A program made the translations under genes and the position numbers. Positions 28,111 through 37,258 of a stretch of DNA of 64,000 nucleotides are shown here, in pieces. The DNA is from Guptibacillus hwajinpoensis (lineage in GTDB: Bacteria > Bacillota > Bacilli > Bacillales > Guptibacillaceae), in assembly GCF_005144865.1 (NCBI RefSeq), contig NZ_SWFM01000003.1:496001-560000 (forward strand), read 5' to 3'. The stretch's first letter is position 1. Every line of letters starts with the position of its first letter. The notes under the pieces are model-generated. The model was not told the DNA's origin. It was given only the letters and a program-made list of their open reading frames with translations, and ran no database searches.

Positions 28111-30280
28111 AGCTGCTTTCCATGCCCATGTAATCCATCATAGGCGCTTTATTTGCTCCCTGTACATAACCTGGGTTAGCGTATTGAGGCATTTGTTGAT
28201 AAGGGGATACCTGGTTTCCACCACATCCGCAGTCTTGTTGATGATACGGTGAAACCATCGGTTGGTTCGGATATGGCGACATCATACCGCCTACATTTTG
28301 ATTCGGACTGTTCCCATATGCACCCATTATAGCTTCTGGGTATTCCTCGTTACCCTTATGGGCATACGGTGATTGCATTCCGGCGACATTTCCTGGATAG
28401 CCTGGATTACCATGACCATTCATAGATGCACCTGCTACATTTCCCGGATAGCCCATATTCATCTGCTGAGGGTAGCCTCCCGAAGCTCCTGCAACATTCT
28501 GATTCGGATAACCATTACCATAATCCTGCACTCCAGCTACAGACCCTGGATAACCAGGCATTCCGCCATAGCCTTTATTACCAGTACTTGCTCCTGCTAC
28601 ATCCGAGCTCTCTTCCCCTTTTTGACCATACTGGTTCATCTCTGCCCCTGCTACAGATCCAGGGTAACCATTGTTGCCTTTGTTTCCATACCCCTGATAA
28701 GCGCCGGCTACATTCTGATTTGAAGAGCCGTTGCCATAATCCTGCGCACCTGCTACAGATCCTGGATAGCCAGGCATTCCACCATACCCCAGGTTTCCAG
28801 TACTTGCTCCTGCTACATCTGAGCTCTCTTCCCCTTTTTGACCATACTGGTTCATCCCTGCTCCTGCTACGGATCCAGGGTAACCATTATTGCCTTTGTT
28901 TCCATAACCCTGATAAGCGCCGGCTACATTCTGATTTGGATAGCCGTTACCATAATCTTGAGCACCTGCTACAGAGCCTGGGTAACCAGGCATTCCACCA
29001 TACCCATAGTTTCCAGTACTTGCTCCCGCTACATCTGAGCTCTCTTCTCCTTTTTGACCATACTGGTTCATCTCTGCTCCTGCTACGGATCCAGGGTAAC
29101 CATTATTTCCTTTGTTTCCATAACCTTGATGTGCTCCTGCTATATTCTGATTTGGATAGCCGTTACCATAATCCTGCGCACCCGCTACAGAGCCTGGGTA
29201 ACCAGGCATTCCGCCATAGCCCTGGTTTCCAGAACTTGCTCCTGCTACGGATCCAGGGTAACCATTATTTCCTTTGTTTCCATAACCCTGATAAGCGCCG
29301 GCTACATTCTGATTTGGATAGCCGTTACCATAATCTTGTGCTCCCGCTACAGAGCCTGGGTAACCAGGCATTCCGCCATAGCCTTGGTTTCCAGAACTTG
29401 CTCCCGCTACATCTGAGCTCTCTTCCCCTTTTTGACCATACTGGTTCATCTCTGCTCCTGCTACGGATCCGGGATAACCATTATTTCCTTTGTTTCCATA
29501 ACCTTGATGAGCTCCTGCTACATTCTGATTTGGATAGCCATTACCATAATCTTGTGCTCCCGCTACAGACCCTGGGTAGCCAGGGTATTGACCTTTGTTA
29601 CCATAGTCCCCGTAAGCACCAGCTACGTTCTGATTATTTGGGTTACCCATATGAGCTCCCCCAACTGAATTCGGATAACCAGGGTACCCATTGTTGTTTC
29701 CTTTATTCGCATACCCTTGAACACCACCTACAGGTCCTGGATATCCTTGATTCATCGGCATAGATGGTGGAGGAGGCATTTGCATTGAAGAGGATTCAAA
29801 TTCGCTTAGCACATCCTCATCATTCATTGGATAAAATAAGTTCTCTGCCTTGCCCTTTGCTTTTTCAACTGGTTTCTTTTGTGCAGGTTTTTGCGCTTCA
29901 GCTTTCTTTTCTACAGGCTTTGTTTTCTTTTCCACTGATTTCGGTTTAACTTTTTTTGGTTTTTCTTCTTTAGGCATTATGTTCATGTTTAAACCCATAT
30001 TTAATTCATTATTAATAGGCATATTAATTGACGGCTTCTCTTTCGGTTTCATCATAGGCGATTCTTTTTTCTTAGGCATTTCCTTTTTCATTTCTTTGAT
30101 CTGCATTTCTTTCTTTTTAACAGGCACACCGCCTGAAGGAATTTTCACTTTCATTCCTGGCATAATCATATCTGGGTTTTTAAGCTGCGTATTAACAGCT
30201 TTCAGTTGTTCAAAATCCACACCATATTTTTTAGCGATTTTCCATAAAGTATCGCCTTTTTGAACGACATGTATTTTCAA
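28094..30280 (-). CDS. safA: SafA-like spore coat morphogenetic protein with long tandem repeats
   Basis: 728 residues. An N-terminal LysM domain (about 3-48, VVQKGDTLWKIAKKYGVDF) should bind cortex peptidoglycan. A Lys/Pro/Met-rich linker follows (50-145), then a Gly/Tyr/Asn/Pro/Gln-rich region to the end, including five tandem repeats at 233-574 and a terminal segment with DCGCGG. The start is TTG at 30280, 12 nt after GGAGG; an ATG at 30403 would add 41 residues with no site and break the LysM N-terminus. In B. subtilis SafA organises the inner coat. Position between nadA and a CoxA-like gene supports the call. CATACACT (30336-30329) could be a sigma-E/K -10, but no matching -35 is clear. 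The repeat domain is far longer than in B. subtilis SafA. Confidence 0.85.
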   Translation of the reverse strand: MKIHVVQKGDTLWKIAKKYGVDFEQLKAVNTQLKNPDMIMPGMKVKIPSGGVPVKKKEMQIKEMKKEMPKKKESPMMKPKEKPSINMPINNELNMGLNMNIMPKEEKPKKVKPKSVEKKTKPVEKKAEAQKPAQKKPVEKAKGKAENLFYPMNDEDVLSEFESSSMQMPPPPSMPMNQGYPGPVGGVQGYANKGNNNGYPGYPNSVGGAHMGNPNNQNVAGAYGDYGNKGQYPGYPGSVAGAQDYGNGYPNQNVAGAHQGYGNKGNNGYPGSVAGAEMNQYGQKGEESSDVAGASSGNQGYGGMPGYPGSVAGAQDYGNGYPNQNVAGAYQGYGNKGNNGYPGSVAGASSGNQGYGGMPGYPGSVAGAQDYGNGYPNQNIAGAHQGYGNKGNNGYPGSVAGAEMNQYGQKGEESSDVAGASTGNYGYGGMPGYPGSVAGAQDYGNGYPNQNVAGAYQGYGNKGNNGYPGSVAGAGMNQYGQKGEESSDVAGASTGNLGYGGMPGYPGSVAGAQDYGNGSSNQNVAGAYQGYGNKGNNGYPGSVAGAEMNQYGQKGEESSDVAGASTGNKGYGGMPGYPGSVAGVQDYGNGYPNQNVAGASGGYPQQMNMGYPGNVAGASMNGHGNPGYPGNVAGMQSPYAHKGNEEYPEAIMGAYGNSPNQNVGGMMSPYPNQPMVSPYHQQDCGCGGNQVSPYQQMPQYANPGYVQGANKAPMMDYMGMESSYAESR
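28559..29584 (-). repeat. Tandem coding repeats in safA
   Basis: Five head-to-tail units of 216 bp (72 residues), one with a clean 54-bp deletion (18 residues, EMNQYGQKGEESSDVAGA missing). Each unit runs PGYPGSVAGAQDYGNGYPNQ, then NVAGA(H/Y)QGYGNKGNN, GYPGSVAGA, EMNQYGQKGEESSDVAGA, (S/T)GNxGYGGM. A degenerate sixth unit follows. DNA identity between units is very high, indicating recent expansion or gene conversion. Confidence 0.93.
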
Positions 30281-30433
30281 GCTAAAAAACTCCCTCCTGT
30301 ACAATATCAGTACAATGAAATTCAGTACAGTGTATGCGTGACTGGGCAGATTGCTACCTTTTTTAAAGGCAAATATCATCACATTAATATGCAGGAAATT
30401 CACTACCTATGTATGCCGTCCTTGCGATAAAAC

Positions 30434-30466
30434 AGAAAAAAGAATCAGACAGCCTGTCTGATTCTT
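30434..30466 (-). terminator. Terminator of the nadBCA operon
   Basis: AAGAATCAGACA and TGTCTGATTCTT form a 12-bp stem with a 3-nt loop, followed by TTTTCTG on the minus strand, 6 bp after the nadA stop. Confidence 0.93.
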
Positions 30467-30472
30467 AATTCG

Positions 30473-31576
30473 TTAAACTCTATGTAGCATTCGCTCCAAT
30501 GCTTTAGATGCAAATAAAGATGTTTCAGGGTCAACCACTATACGATTTGTTTGTTTTCCATGAAAAACCTCTTCAAGCGCCCATAATAAGTGAGGTAGAT
30601 CAATTCGATTCATTGTAAGACACGGGCACATATTAGGATTTAACGAAACGATCGTTTTATCAGGGTGCTGCTGAATAATACGGTTCACTAAATTCATTTC
30701 CGTTCCTATTGCCCATTTCGAACCACTTTCCGCTTGTTCAATGGTTTCGATAATCATTTTTGTTGATCCTGAATAATCAGAGGCTTCTACCACTTCAAAA
30801 CTACATTCAGGATGTACAATGACGTTGACATCATTAAACTTATCTCGTATATCCTCAATATTTTGCAAAGTGAATTTTTCGTGTACAGAGCAATGTCCCT
30901 TCCATAGAATGACTTTTACGTCATCATAATTCCCTTCATATTCAAGGGTATCAGTAATGGGATTCCAAATCGCCATGGCTTGAAGTGGAACACCAAGTTC
31001 GTACGCCGTATTTCGCCCCAAGTGTTGATCGGGTAAAAAGAGAATACGCTCTTTATTTGTAAATGCCCATTCTACTAGCTCCATTGCATTTGAGGAGGTG
31101 ACCGTAGCTCCTCCGTACTTACCTACAAATGCCTTAATCGCTGCTGTTGAATTGACATAAGTAAGGGGAAGAATCGTATCACCAAAGAAGCTAATGAGTT
31201 CATTCCATGCACGTTCTGTTTGATGAATATTTGCCATATCAGCCATTGAACAGCCTGCTCGCATATCTGGTAAAATAACGACCTGATCGTCTTCCGTCAG
31301 AATATCTGCTGTTTCAGCCATAAAATGTACACCGCAAAACACAATAACCTCTGCTTGTTTATTTAGCGCAGCTAATTGTGCGAGCTGGAGAGAATCACCG
31401 GTATCATCAGCAAATTGTACAACTTCGTCTTTTTGATAGTGATGAGCAGGAAGATACAACCTGTCTCCCATTTCGTTTTTAATTGCAGTAATTCTTTTAA
31501 CCATTTCCTCTTCATTTAAATTTTTATAATGAGCAGGTAAACCATTTGTAACAGTTAAGGCATCTAAAATACTCAT
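30473..31576 (-). CDS. nadA: Quinolinate synthase
   Basis: Condenses iminoaspartate with dihydroxyacetone phosphate to quinolinate, second step of NAD synthesis. 367 residues. The three cysteines that hold the 4Fe-4S cluster are in RAGCSMADM (C109), [10 protein letters not shown] (near 230) and NMCPCLTM (near 320). [18 protein letters not shown] is the conserved N-terminal site. The ATG overlaps the nadC stop (ATGA) with GAAGGGAG upstream. Its cluster may be supplied by the NifS desulfurase encoded divergently. Confidence 0.97.
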   Translation of the reverse strand: MSILDALTVTNGLPAHYKNLNEEEMVKRITAIKNEMGDRLYLPAHHYQKDEVVQFADDTGDSLQLAQLAALNKQAEVIVFCGVHFMAETADILTEDDQVVILPDMRAGCSMADMANIHQTERAWNELISFFGDTILPLTYVNSTAAIKAFVGKYGGATVTSSNAMELVEWAFTNKERILFLPDQHLGRNTAYELGVPLQAMAIWNPITDTLEYEGNYDDVKVILWKGHCSVHEKFTLQNIEDIRDKFNDVNVIVHPECSFEVVEASDYSGSTKMIIETIEQAESGSKWAIGTEMNLVNRIIQQHPDKTIVSLNPNMCPCLTMNRIDLPHLLWALEEVFHGKQTNRIVVDPETSLFASKALERMLHRV

Positions 31577-32415
31577 TCTCCTACTCCCTTCATCCGTACA
31601 CTTATATCAAGACTTTTAACAGAATGGGTTAAACAACCAAGTGAAATGTAATCCACTCCTGTTTCAGCGAAAGAAGCCAAATTCTGAAGTGAAATACCTC
31701 CAGATACTTCTGTAATGATGTTGTCAGGCACTAAACTACGATAGCTAGCTGCTTCTAATGGTGTGCAATTATCAAACATGATAATATCTGCACAAGCTCT
31801 TACCGCTTCCCTTACTTCCATCTCGGAATTCGTTTCCACTTCAACTTTTGTCATATGTCCTATACGTTTTCTGACGTGTTCAACCGCTCGTTCAATACTT
31901 CCAAATTGAGCAATATGATTGTCTTTTAACATGACGCCCCCATCAAGAGTGATACGATGATTATATCCACCACCGCAACGTACAGCATACTTCTCATACA
32001 TACGAAGACCAGGAGTGGTCTTCCTCGTATCACTAATTCTAGTTTGAGAGCTGTTTAGAATCTCAACAGATTGTGCAGTCATTGTTGAGATCCCACTCAT
32101 TCGCTGAATCATGTTTAAAATCACTCGTTCCCCAGTCAAAATAGCGCGAACGCGACCTTTTACTTTTGAGATTACATCTCCTTGAAGAACGGCATCTCCA
32201 TCCTCAACATAAACGTCTACAAGAAGATCTTTGTCGATTAGATTGAAACCTACTTCAATTACTTCTTTGCCACAGAAAACGCCATCTTCCTTCACAATGA
32301 AAACCGCTTCTCCGTAGTCTTCTGCATGAAATAATAACTCACTAGACAAATCAGCACTACCAATATCTTCAATGAGAAATTGCTCGAGATCGTTCTTGAG
32401 TTTCAACCCAATCAT
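31573..32415 (-). CDS. nadC: Nicotinate-nucleotide pyrophosphorylase (quinolinate phosphoribosyltransferase)
   Basis: Converts quinolinate and PRPP to nicotinate mononucleotide. 280 residues. Typical elements are [14 protein letters not shown] at the start, [20 protein letters not shown] near 130, DNHIAQFGS and the barrel end [10 protein letters not shown]. The ATG at 32415 has AGGAGG 10 nt upstream; it lies inside nadB, giving a 47-nt overlap in a different frame. Confidence 0.97.
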   Translation of the reverse strand: MIGLKLKNDLEQFLIEDIGSADLSSELLFHAEDYGEAVFIVKEDGVFCGKEVIEVGFNLIDKDLLVDVYVEDGDAVLQGDVISKVKGRVRAILTGERVILNMIQRMSGISTMTAQSVEILNSSQTRISDTRKTTPGLRMYEKYAVRCGGGYNHRITLDGGVMLKDNHIAQFGSIERAVEHVRKRIGHMTKVEVETNSEMEVREAVRACADIIMFDNCTPLEAASYRSLVPDNIITEVSGGISLQNLASFAETGVDYISLGCLTHSVKSLDISVRMKGVGE

Positions 32416-33901
32416 CCTGTGTTATCCTCCTGGTTATCCGTTTTTGCTTAAAACTTTGTTTTTGATAAGGGTAATCCTCTCGATAATGCCCCCCTCTACT
32501 TTCTGTACGCATCAATGCCGAAGTCGCCATAAGCCAGCTCGTTTGTAACATGTTATGGTGCACTATTTCTTCTTTCGTACACGCTTCTACGAACTTTCCA
32601 TGCCACTCAAGCTGCCGAATAGCTGTTGTCAAACCCTCATTCGATCGACTAATGCCGACTAGACCATCCATTACTTCTCGTAAACGATTGATTAATAGCC
32701 TGTTCTCGGACACATTCAACTTCTTGTCTATTTTGAAGTACGTTTTAAACTTCGGATCACCTTGCAGAATCCAATTTGCAGACTCATTTGCAAACACAAC
32801 TCCTTCTAAAAGTGAGTTACTGGCCAGTCTGTTCGCACCATGTACACCTGTATTTGCCACTTCACCAAGAGCAAACAACCCAGGAATTGATGTTCTACCA
32901 TAGCGGTCTGTCGCGACGCCGCCCATTAGAAAATGCGCACCTGCTTTTACTGGAATCCTCCCAAGCGGTACCTCGTTCTGTTCACATAGCGTAGCGATTG
33001 TTGGAAATCGCTCATTGAAATGTTTGATCATTGAGATGTCGAGATAAACTTCTGATTCTTGCTTGGCAATTGTTCTCGCCACAACGTCACGTGGTGCAAG
33101 GTCTAGCTGATCGTGAATTCCTTCCATTAGACGTTTTCCGTCACGTGTTAGAAGAATGGCACCTTCTCCTCGTACTGCCTCAGAAATAAGAAAAGGTTGT
33201 GAACCCTCACCCGCAAACATTGTTGGATGGAACTGCATAAATTCAAGATCAGACAAGATAGCTCCAGCCCGGTAAGCGATCGCAATACCATCACCTGTAA
33301 CGGAAATATCATTAGACGTAACGGAGTAGAGCTGACCTGCTCCACCAGTAGCTAAAATCGTATAAGTCGCTGAAATCGTAACCGTCTCACCTATATCATT
33401 CATAACGAGTGCGCCATAACATTCCTCTTCCATTATGAGTAAATCAATCGCTAGATGATTCTCTAGTATCGTACAGCGCTCTTTCACACGACTAATTAAG
33501 GTGTTAACTAACTCCTTACCAGTCGCGTCACCACCTGAATGAAGAATGCGCGATACACTATGAGCTCCTTCCATGCCTCTTTCATATTGACCATTAGGAT
33601 TTGCATCGAATTGAACGCCCATCTGGGTTAGCTGTTGTATTTGTTTCGGTCCCTGTCGAACGAGCAGTTCAGTTAGTTCCTCATTATTATGAAAAACCCC
33701 TGCGCGAATGGTATCGAAGAAATGATTTGTCCAGCTATCATCCGCTGTTGTAACAGCTGCGATTCCACCTTGAGCTAAGAGCGAATTGCTTTGACCAAGT
33801 TCAGACTTTGTGATAATAGTCACATTCTTTTCCGTCGAAAGAAGATCTGCAGCCATCAGCCCTGCTAAACCACTTCCAATCACAAGTACTTCAGTATCCA
33901 C
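32369..33901 (-). CDS. nadB: L-aspartate oxidase
   Basis: FAD enzyme oxidising L-aspartate to iminoaspartate. 510 residues. The dinucleotide-binding motif VLVIGSGLAGLMAA is at residue 5, the SLLAQGGIAAV segment near 40, and HFLMGGVATDRYGRTSIPGL with the FAD-binding ALGEVANTGVHGANRLASNS near 345-375. Start is GTG with GAGAAGGG upstream. First gene of nadB-nadC-nadA, transcribed away from nifS-niaR, with a palindrome between. Confidence 0.97.
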   Translation of the reverse strand: MDTEVLVIGSGLAGLMAADLLSTEKNVTIITKSELGQSNSLLAQGGIAAVTTADDSWTNHFFDTIRAGVFHNNEELTELLVRQGPKQIQQLTQMGVQFDANPNGQYERGMEGAHSVSRILHSGGDATGKELVNTLISRVKERCTILENHLAIDLLIMEEECYGALVMNDIGETVTISATYTILATGGAGQLYSVTSNDISVTGDGIAIAYRAGAILSDLEFMQFHPTMFAGEGSQPFLISEAVRGEGAILLTRDGKRLMEGIHDQLDLAPRDVVARTIAKQESEVYLDISMIKHFNERFPTIATLCEQNEVPLGRIPVKAGAHFLMGGVATDRYGRTSIPGLFALGEVANTGVHGANRLASNSLLEGVVFANESANWILQGDPKFKTYFKIDKKLNVSENRLLINRLREVMDGLVGISRSNEGLTTAIRQLEWHGKFVEACTKEEIVHHNMLQTSWLMATSALMRTESRGGHYREDYPYQKQSFKQKRITRRITQDDWVETQERSRAISH

Positions 33902-33954
33902 GAAATCCCTTCTCTCACTTCACGATATTAAAATAACTAGTCTTAACTTAACAT

Positions 33955-33966
33955 GTGTCTTGACAC
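33955..33966. promoter_or_regulatory. Palindrome, candidate NiaR operator
   Basis: GTGTC-TT-GACAC is a perfect inverted repeat midway between divergent nadB and nifS. Its right half overlaps the -35 TTGACA (33960-33965) of the rightward promoter. NiaR (YrxA) of B. subtilis represses both units when niacin is present, and niaR is encoded next to nifS here, so this is the natural operator candidate. Confidence 0.65.
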
Positions 33967-33989
33967 CTATATTTACATATATTTAAATA
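33960..33989 (+). promoter_or_regulatory. Probable nifS-niaR promoter
   Basis: TTGACA (33960-33965) is followed after 17-18 nt by TTAAAT/TAAATA. It drives nifS, whose start is 35 bp further on, and is overlapped by the palindrome. Confidence 0.6.
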
Positions 33990-34023
33990 AATAACAAGAC
34001 TGAAAATTAATGAGGAGATCAAA

Positions 34024-35154
34024 ATGATTTATTTAGACTATGCGGCTTCTACCCCTATGTCAGATCGAGCGATTTTGACTTATACAAAAGCAGCTAAAGA
34101 ATACTTCGGCAACACACAAAGTTCACATGATTCAGGTACCAACGCCTCTCAGCTCCTTGAATTAGCACGCACTACTATTTCAACACATTTAAATGGAGAT
34201 CCATCAGGTGTATACTTCACTTCTGGTGGTACGGAGGCAAATATTCTAACACTTACAAGCCTCATCAAACGTTATCCAAGAGGACATCTCATTACTACAC
34301 AAGGAGAGCACTCATCTGTTCTTCACACTTTTGCAAAACTAGAAGAAGAAGGGTATCGAGTAAGCTACCTTACATACAATCATGAAGGCAAAATTGAAGT
34401 TGAGCAGTTGTTAGAAGTCATCTCAGAAGATACCATTCTCGTTTCTATTGCAAGCGGAAACAGTGAAACCGGAACAACTCAGCCTATTGAAGAGATTGGG
34501 AGAGAACTTTACAGACGCAACATCCTTTTTCATACTGATGCCGTTCAAACTTTTGGGAAAATGCCTATAGATGTGCAAAAATTGAACATATCTGCACTAT
34601 CTATTTCCTCTCACAAGCTTCATGGGCCAAAAGGAGTCGGTGCCTGTTACATCAATCCCTCCGTTCCATGGAATCCCTTAATCCCTGGAACTGTCCACGA
34701 GAAAGGATTTAGACCTGGAACAGTTAACGTCCCAGGCATTTGCTCTTTCACCGCAGCTGTAGAAGAAACATTCGAACGAATGGAACCTGAACAAAAAAGG
34801 CTACAAAACTTACGATCCTACCTCCTCAATAGAATCGTTCATCCGAATATTGTAATCGAAGGCCAGGAGCAGCCGGGATTAGCCAATATTATCGGTCTTC
34901 GTATTAAAGGACTCGAAGGACAATATGCTATGCTTGAATTCAATCGAAAGGGTATTGCGGTATCTACTGGCTCTGCCTGCTCAGTTGGGCAACAAAAACC
35001 ATCGAAGACGCTTCTCTCTATGGGACGCAATGAGGATGAAGCACGTGAGCTGATTAGAATTAGTTTTGGAAGAGAAACGACTGAGGAGGATCTTAAAAAA
35101 ACTGCGGACGTTTTTCAAGAAATCCTTACACGCTGTTCCGCAACAAAGATATAA
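34024..35154 (+). CDS. nifS: NifS-type cysteine desulfurase
   Basis: Pyridoxal-phosphate enzyme that takes sulfur from cysteine. 376 residues. The PLP lysine is in SISSHKLHGPKGVG near residue 200; the catalytic cysteine is in STGSACSVGQQKPS near 320; HTDAVQTFGK binds the cofactor. The start has GAGGAGATC upstream. In Bacillus this nad-linked NifS serves the iron-sulfur cluster of NadA; divergence from nadBCA and linkage to niaR support the same job here. Confidence 0.95.
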   Translation: MIYLDYAASTPMSDRAILTYTKAAKEYFGNTQSSHDSGTNASQLLELARTTISTHLNGDPSGVYFTSGGTEANILTLTSLIKRYPRGHLITTQGEHSSVLHTFAKLEEEGYRVSYLTYNHEGKIEVEQLLEVISEDTILVSIASGNSETGTTQPIEEIGRELYRRNILFHTDAVQTFGKMPIDVQKLNISALSISSHKLHGPKGVGACYINPSVPWNPLIPGTVHEKGFRPGTVNVPGICSFTAAVEETFERMEPEQKRLQNLRSYLLNRIVHPNIVIEGQEQPGLANIIGLRIKGLEGQYAMLEFNRKGIAVSTGSACSVGQQKPSKTLLSMGRNEDEARELIRISFGRETTEEDLKKTADVFQEILTRCSATKI

Positions 35155-35193
35155 TAGGAATACACATGTGGCAAAGGAAAGGGGTTCTGTAGA

Positions 35194-35739
35194 ATGGGAC
35201 AAGAAGGAGCAAAAATCCTTGGAGAAAACAGGAGGCTACTCATCTTACAATGGTTAAAAGAGAGCGATAAACCATTAACCGGAAGTGATTTATCCAAGCG
35301 AACAAACGTAAGTCGACAGGTTATTGTCCAGGATATTTCATTATTAAAAGCAAGAAATGAACCGATTATTGCTACCTCACAGGGGTATATTATATTTGAT
35401 GCAGAGAGAAAAGAATCACGATTAGAACAGGTTATCGCCTGTCAGCACTCACCAGATGACACCAAAAATGAACTTTATACAATCGTAGATAACGGCGGAA
35501 CTGTTAAAGGTGTTACAGTTGAGCATCCCCTCTACGGAGACCTTACTGCTTCCCTTTTCGTAAGTAATCGCCTTGAAGCTGATCAATTTCTTGCAAAGCT
35601 TTCTGTAACAAATGCATCGCTCCTCTCCGAGCTCACATCAGGTGTACATCTGCACACCATTGAAGCGAGCTCCCAATCACAGCTTGATGCCGTTTGTCGA
35701 GCATTAAAAGAACAAGGGTTTCTTTTAGAACAAGACTAG
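35194..35739 (+). CDS. niaR: NAD biosynthesis repressor NiaR
   Basis: 181 residues: an N-terminal HTH_11 winged helix (about 12-65, LTGSDLSKRTNVSRQVIVQD) and a C-terminal 3H domain with three conserved histidines (VEHPLYGD; GVHLHTIE), which binds a metal ion and nicotinate. It should repress nadBCA and nifS-niaR in the presence of niacin. AAAGGGG precedes the ATG. Corresponds to B. subtilis YrxA. Confidence 0.95.
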   Translation: MGQEGAKILGENRRLLILQWLKESDKPLTGSDLSKRTNVSRQVIVQDISLLKARNEPIIATSQGYIIFDAERKESRLEQVIACQHSPDDTKNELYTIVDNGGTVKGVTVEHPLYGDLTASLFVSNRLEADQFLAKLSVTNASLLSELTSGVHLHTIEASSQSQLDAVCRALKEQGFLLEQD

Positions 35740-35740
35740 A

Positions 35741-35771
35741 AAAAAGAACGGCGGAATCATCCGCCGTTCTT
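35741..35771. terminator. Terminator of nifS-niaR
   Basis: AAGAACGGCGGA and TCCGCCGTTCTT form a 12-bp stem with a 4-nt loop, 5 bp after the niaR stop; symmetric enough to act for pheA transcripts as well. Confidence 0.9.
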
Positions 35772-35812
35772 ACTTATGTCTACTACCAAACTATAGCTAA
35801 CTGCAATTATTG

Positions 35813-36679
35813 CTAAGCCTGTCCATTAACAACAAAACACGGATACTCACCAAGCACAGAAATACCAATTCCAAGGGCTTGTATTTCCTCCATAACGCCT
35901 TTCAGAAGAACGTCACTGTTCGGCCTTTCAACATCAATAATAAAGAAATAATTCCCAAGACCAGTCTTCATCGGCCTTGACTCAATTTTCGTTAAGTTAA
36001 GGTTTCGCCAAGCAAATGCCGCTAATACTTGATGAAGAGCACCTGGATAGTCTGATGGAAGGATAATTTTGTACGTGACACGGTCTTCTCTAAATAACGG
36101 TGTACGCGGAAGAGCTTGTGGTGTTCTATGTAGAACGAGAAAGCGCGTATCGTTATCTTCCGTATCGTGAATGTTAGACTTTGCAATCGTTAATCCGTAT
36201 TTCTCAGCTGCAAGCTCATTGCCTATCGCAGCTTGCTCTATATTCCCATCATTTTGAACATATTCAGCAGCTGCACTTGTCGACGCAGCATTGCTAAGTT
36301 CAGCTTTCGATAGCTCCTTCTGAAGAAATACGTGACATTGTGCAATGGCATGAGGATGTGACAGTACACGTTTCACTCGTCTCCAGTCACTCTGTTCGGG
36401 ATGAATTAATAGGTGCTGTCGAATTGGCAAAACAAGCTCTCCAACGATCGGAAGCGATACTTGGTGGGAGAGAAGATCAAGCGTCATGTTAACCGAGCCT
36501 TCAATGGTATTCTCTAGTGGAACTACACCATAATCAACTTTCCCATTTTCTACAGCTTCCAGGCAAGCGCGAATTGTTGGAAAAGGGATTCGCTCCTCCT
36601 CTTGAAAAAGCGTCTTTGTAGCAATTTCTGTGAATGTTCCTTCAGGTCCTAGAAATCCTATCTTTTTGTGAGTATCCAT
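35813..36679 (-). CDS. pheA: Prephenate dehydratase
   Basis: Makes phenylpyruvate from prephenate in phenylalanine synthesis. 288 residues. Catalytic domain 1-185 begins IGFLGPEGTFTEIATK and includes the TRF motif (DTRFLVLHR). A C-terminal ACT domain (about 200-280) carries the phenylalanine-binding ESRPMKTGLGNYFFIID. GGGGGAG precedes the ATG. Lies 9 nt after pheB. Confidence 0.97.
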   Translation of the reverse strand: MDTHKKIGFLGPEGTFTEIATKTLFQEEERIPFPTIRACLEAVENGKVDYGVVPLENTIEGSVNMTLDLLSHQVSLPIVGELVLPIRQHLLIHPEQSDWRRVKRVLSHPHAIAQCHVFLQKELSKAELSNAASTSAAAEYVQNDGNIEQAAIGNELAAEKYGLTIAKSNIHDTEDNDTRFLVLHRTPQALPRTPLFREDRVTYKIILPSDYPGALHQVLAAFAWRNLNLTKIESRPMKTGLGNYFFIIDVERPNSDVLLKGVMEEIQALGIGISVLGEYPCFVVNGQA

Positions 36680-36688
36680 CTTCTCCCC

Positions 36689-37138
36689 CTATGCTCCCGA
36701 TCCGATAATTTCAGCATTGTTCACTGCTTCAATTTCTTTTATTTTCTCAAGTAAACTGCTTAGTTTAAGGTTTGATTCGCCAATTTCCATTGTTAAAATA
36801 ACCGTCGCATAGCCCTGGAGGGGAATCGTCTGGTTGATTGTGAGTAAGTTGCAACCGAGAGAAGCCACCGTGCTAAGCACCCTCGAAAGTGCTCCAGAAC
36901 GATCTTCTAGATGAACTGAGAGTGTTACAATCTGTTCAATAATCATTGTATGGAACGGCAGAATGGTATCACGGTATTTGTAAAATGCACTTCGACTGAC
37001 CCCAACCTGATCAATCGCTTCTCGGACCGACTCAACCGTTCCACTCTCAAGCAGTAGCTTAGCCTCAAGGGTTTTCAACATTGAGTCAGATAATACATCT
37101 TCGCGAACGAGATAGAAATTCTTGTCTTCATTGCTCAT
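36689..37138 (-). CDS. pheB: ACT-domain protein PheB
   Basis: 149 residues: an N-terminal helical part with an HTH-like segment (VREAIDQVGVSRSAFYKYRD) and a C-terminal ACT domain (about 70-145, LSVHLEDRSGALSRVLSTVA). This is the UPF0735/PheB family encoded before pheA in Bacillus. The ATG at 37138 has AGGGGAAG close upstream; a GTG 12 nt earlier is less likely. Its exact function is unknown. Confidence 0.93.
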   Translation of the reverse strand: MSNEDKNFYLVREDVLSDSMLKTLEAKLLLESGTVESVREAIDQVGVSRSAFYKYRDTILPFHTMIIEQIVTLSVHLEDRSGALSRVLSTVASLGCNLLTINQTIPLQGYATVILTMEIGESNLKLSSLLEKIKEIEAVNNAEIIGSGA

Positions 37139-37217
37139 TCTTCCCCTCACCTCTATCGTGGCCAGCTAATGGCCATTTAATTTAGGATGGATTTCGTCCT
37201 TCACTGTATGTAATGAC

Positions 37218-37250
37218 AAAAAAGACCGCCCTTTCTTAAGGACAGTCTTC
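37218..37250 (-). terminator. Terminator of obg
   Basis: On the minus strand AAGACTGTCCTT pairs with AAGGGCGGTCTT using two G-U pairs, followed by TTTTTTGTC, 8 bp after the obg stop. Confidence 0.85.
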
Positions 37251-37258
37251 TCCGTTCA

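Noticed and set aside
28559-29584. CRISPR or satellite DNA
   Set aside because: The 216-bp periodicity keeps the reading frame and includes a 54-bp in-frame deletion, so it is coding.
28426-29763. 445-residue plus-strand reading frame
   Set aside because: It is the complement of the safA tandem repeats, rich in Leu/His/Ser without any domain; its length follows from repeat composition.
28094-30403. Longer safA start at 30403
   Set aside because: The extra N-terminal residues lack a ribosome binding site and precede the LysM domain that normally begins the protein.
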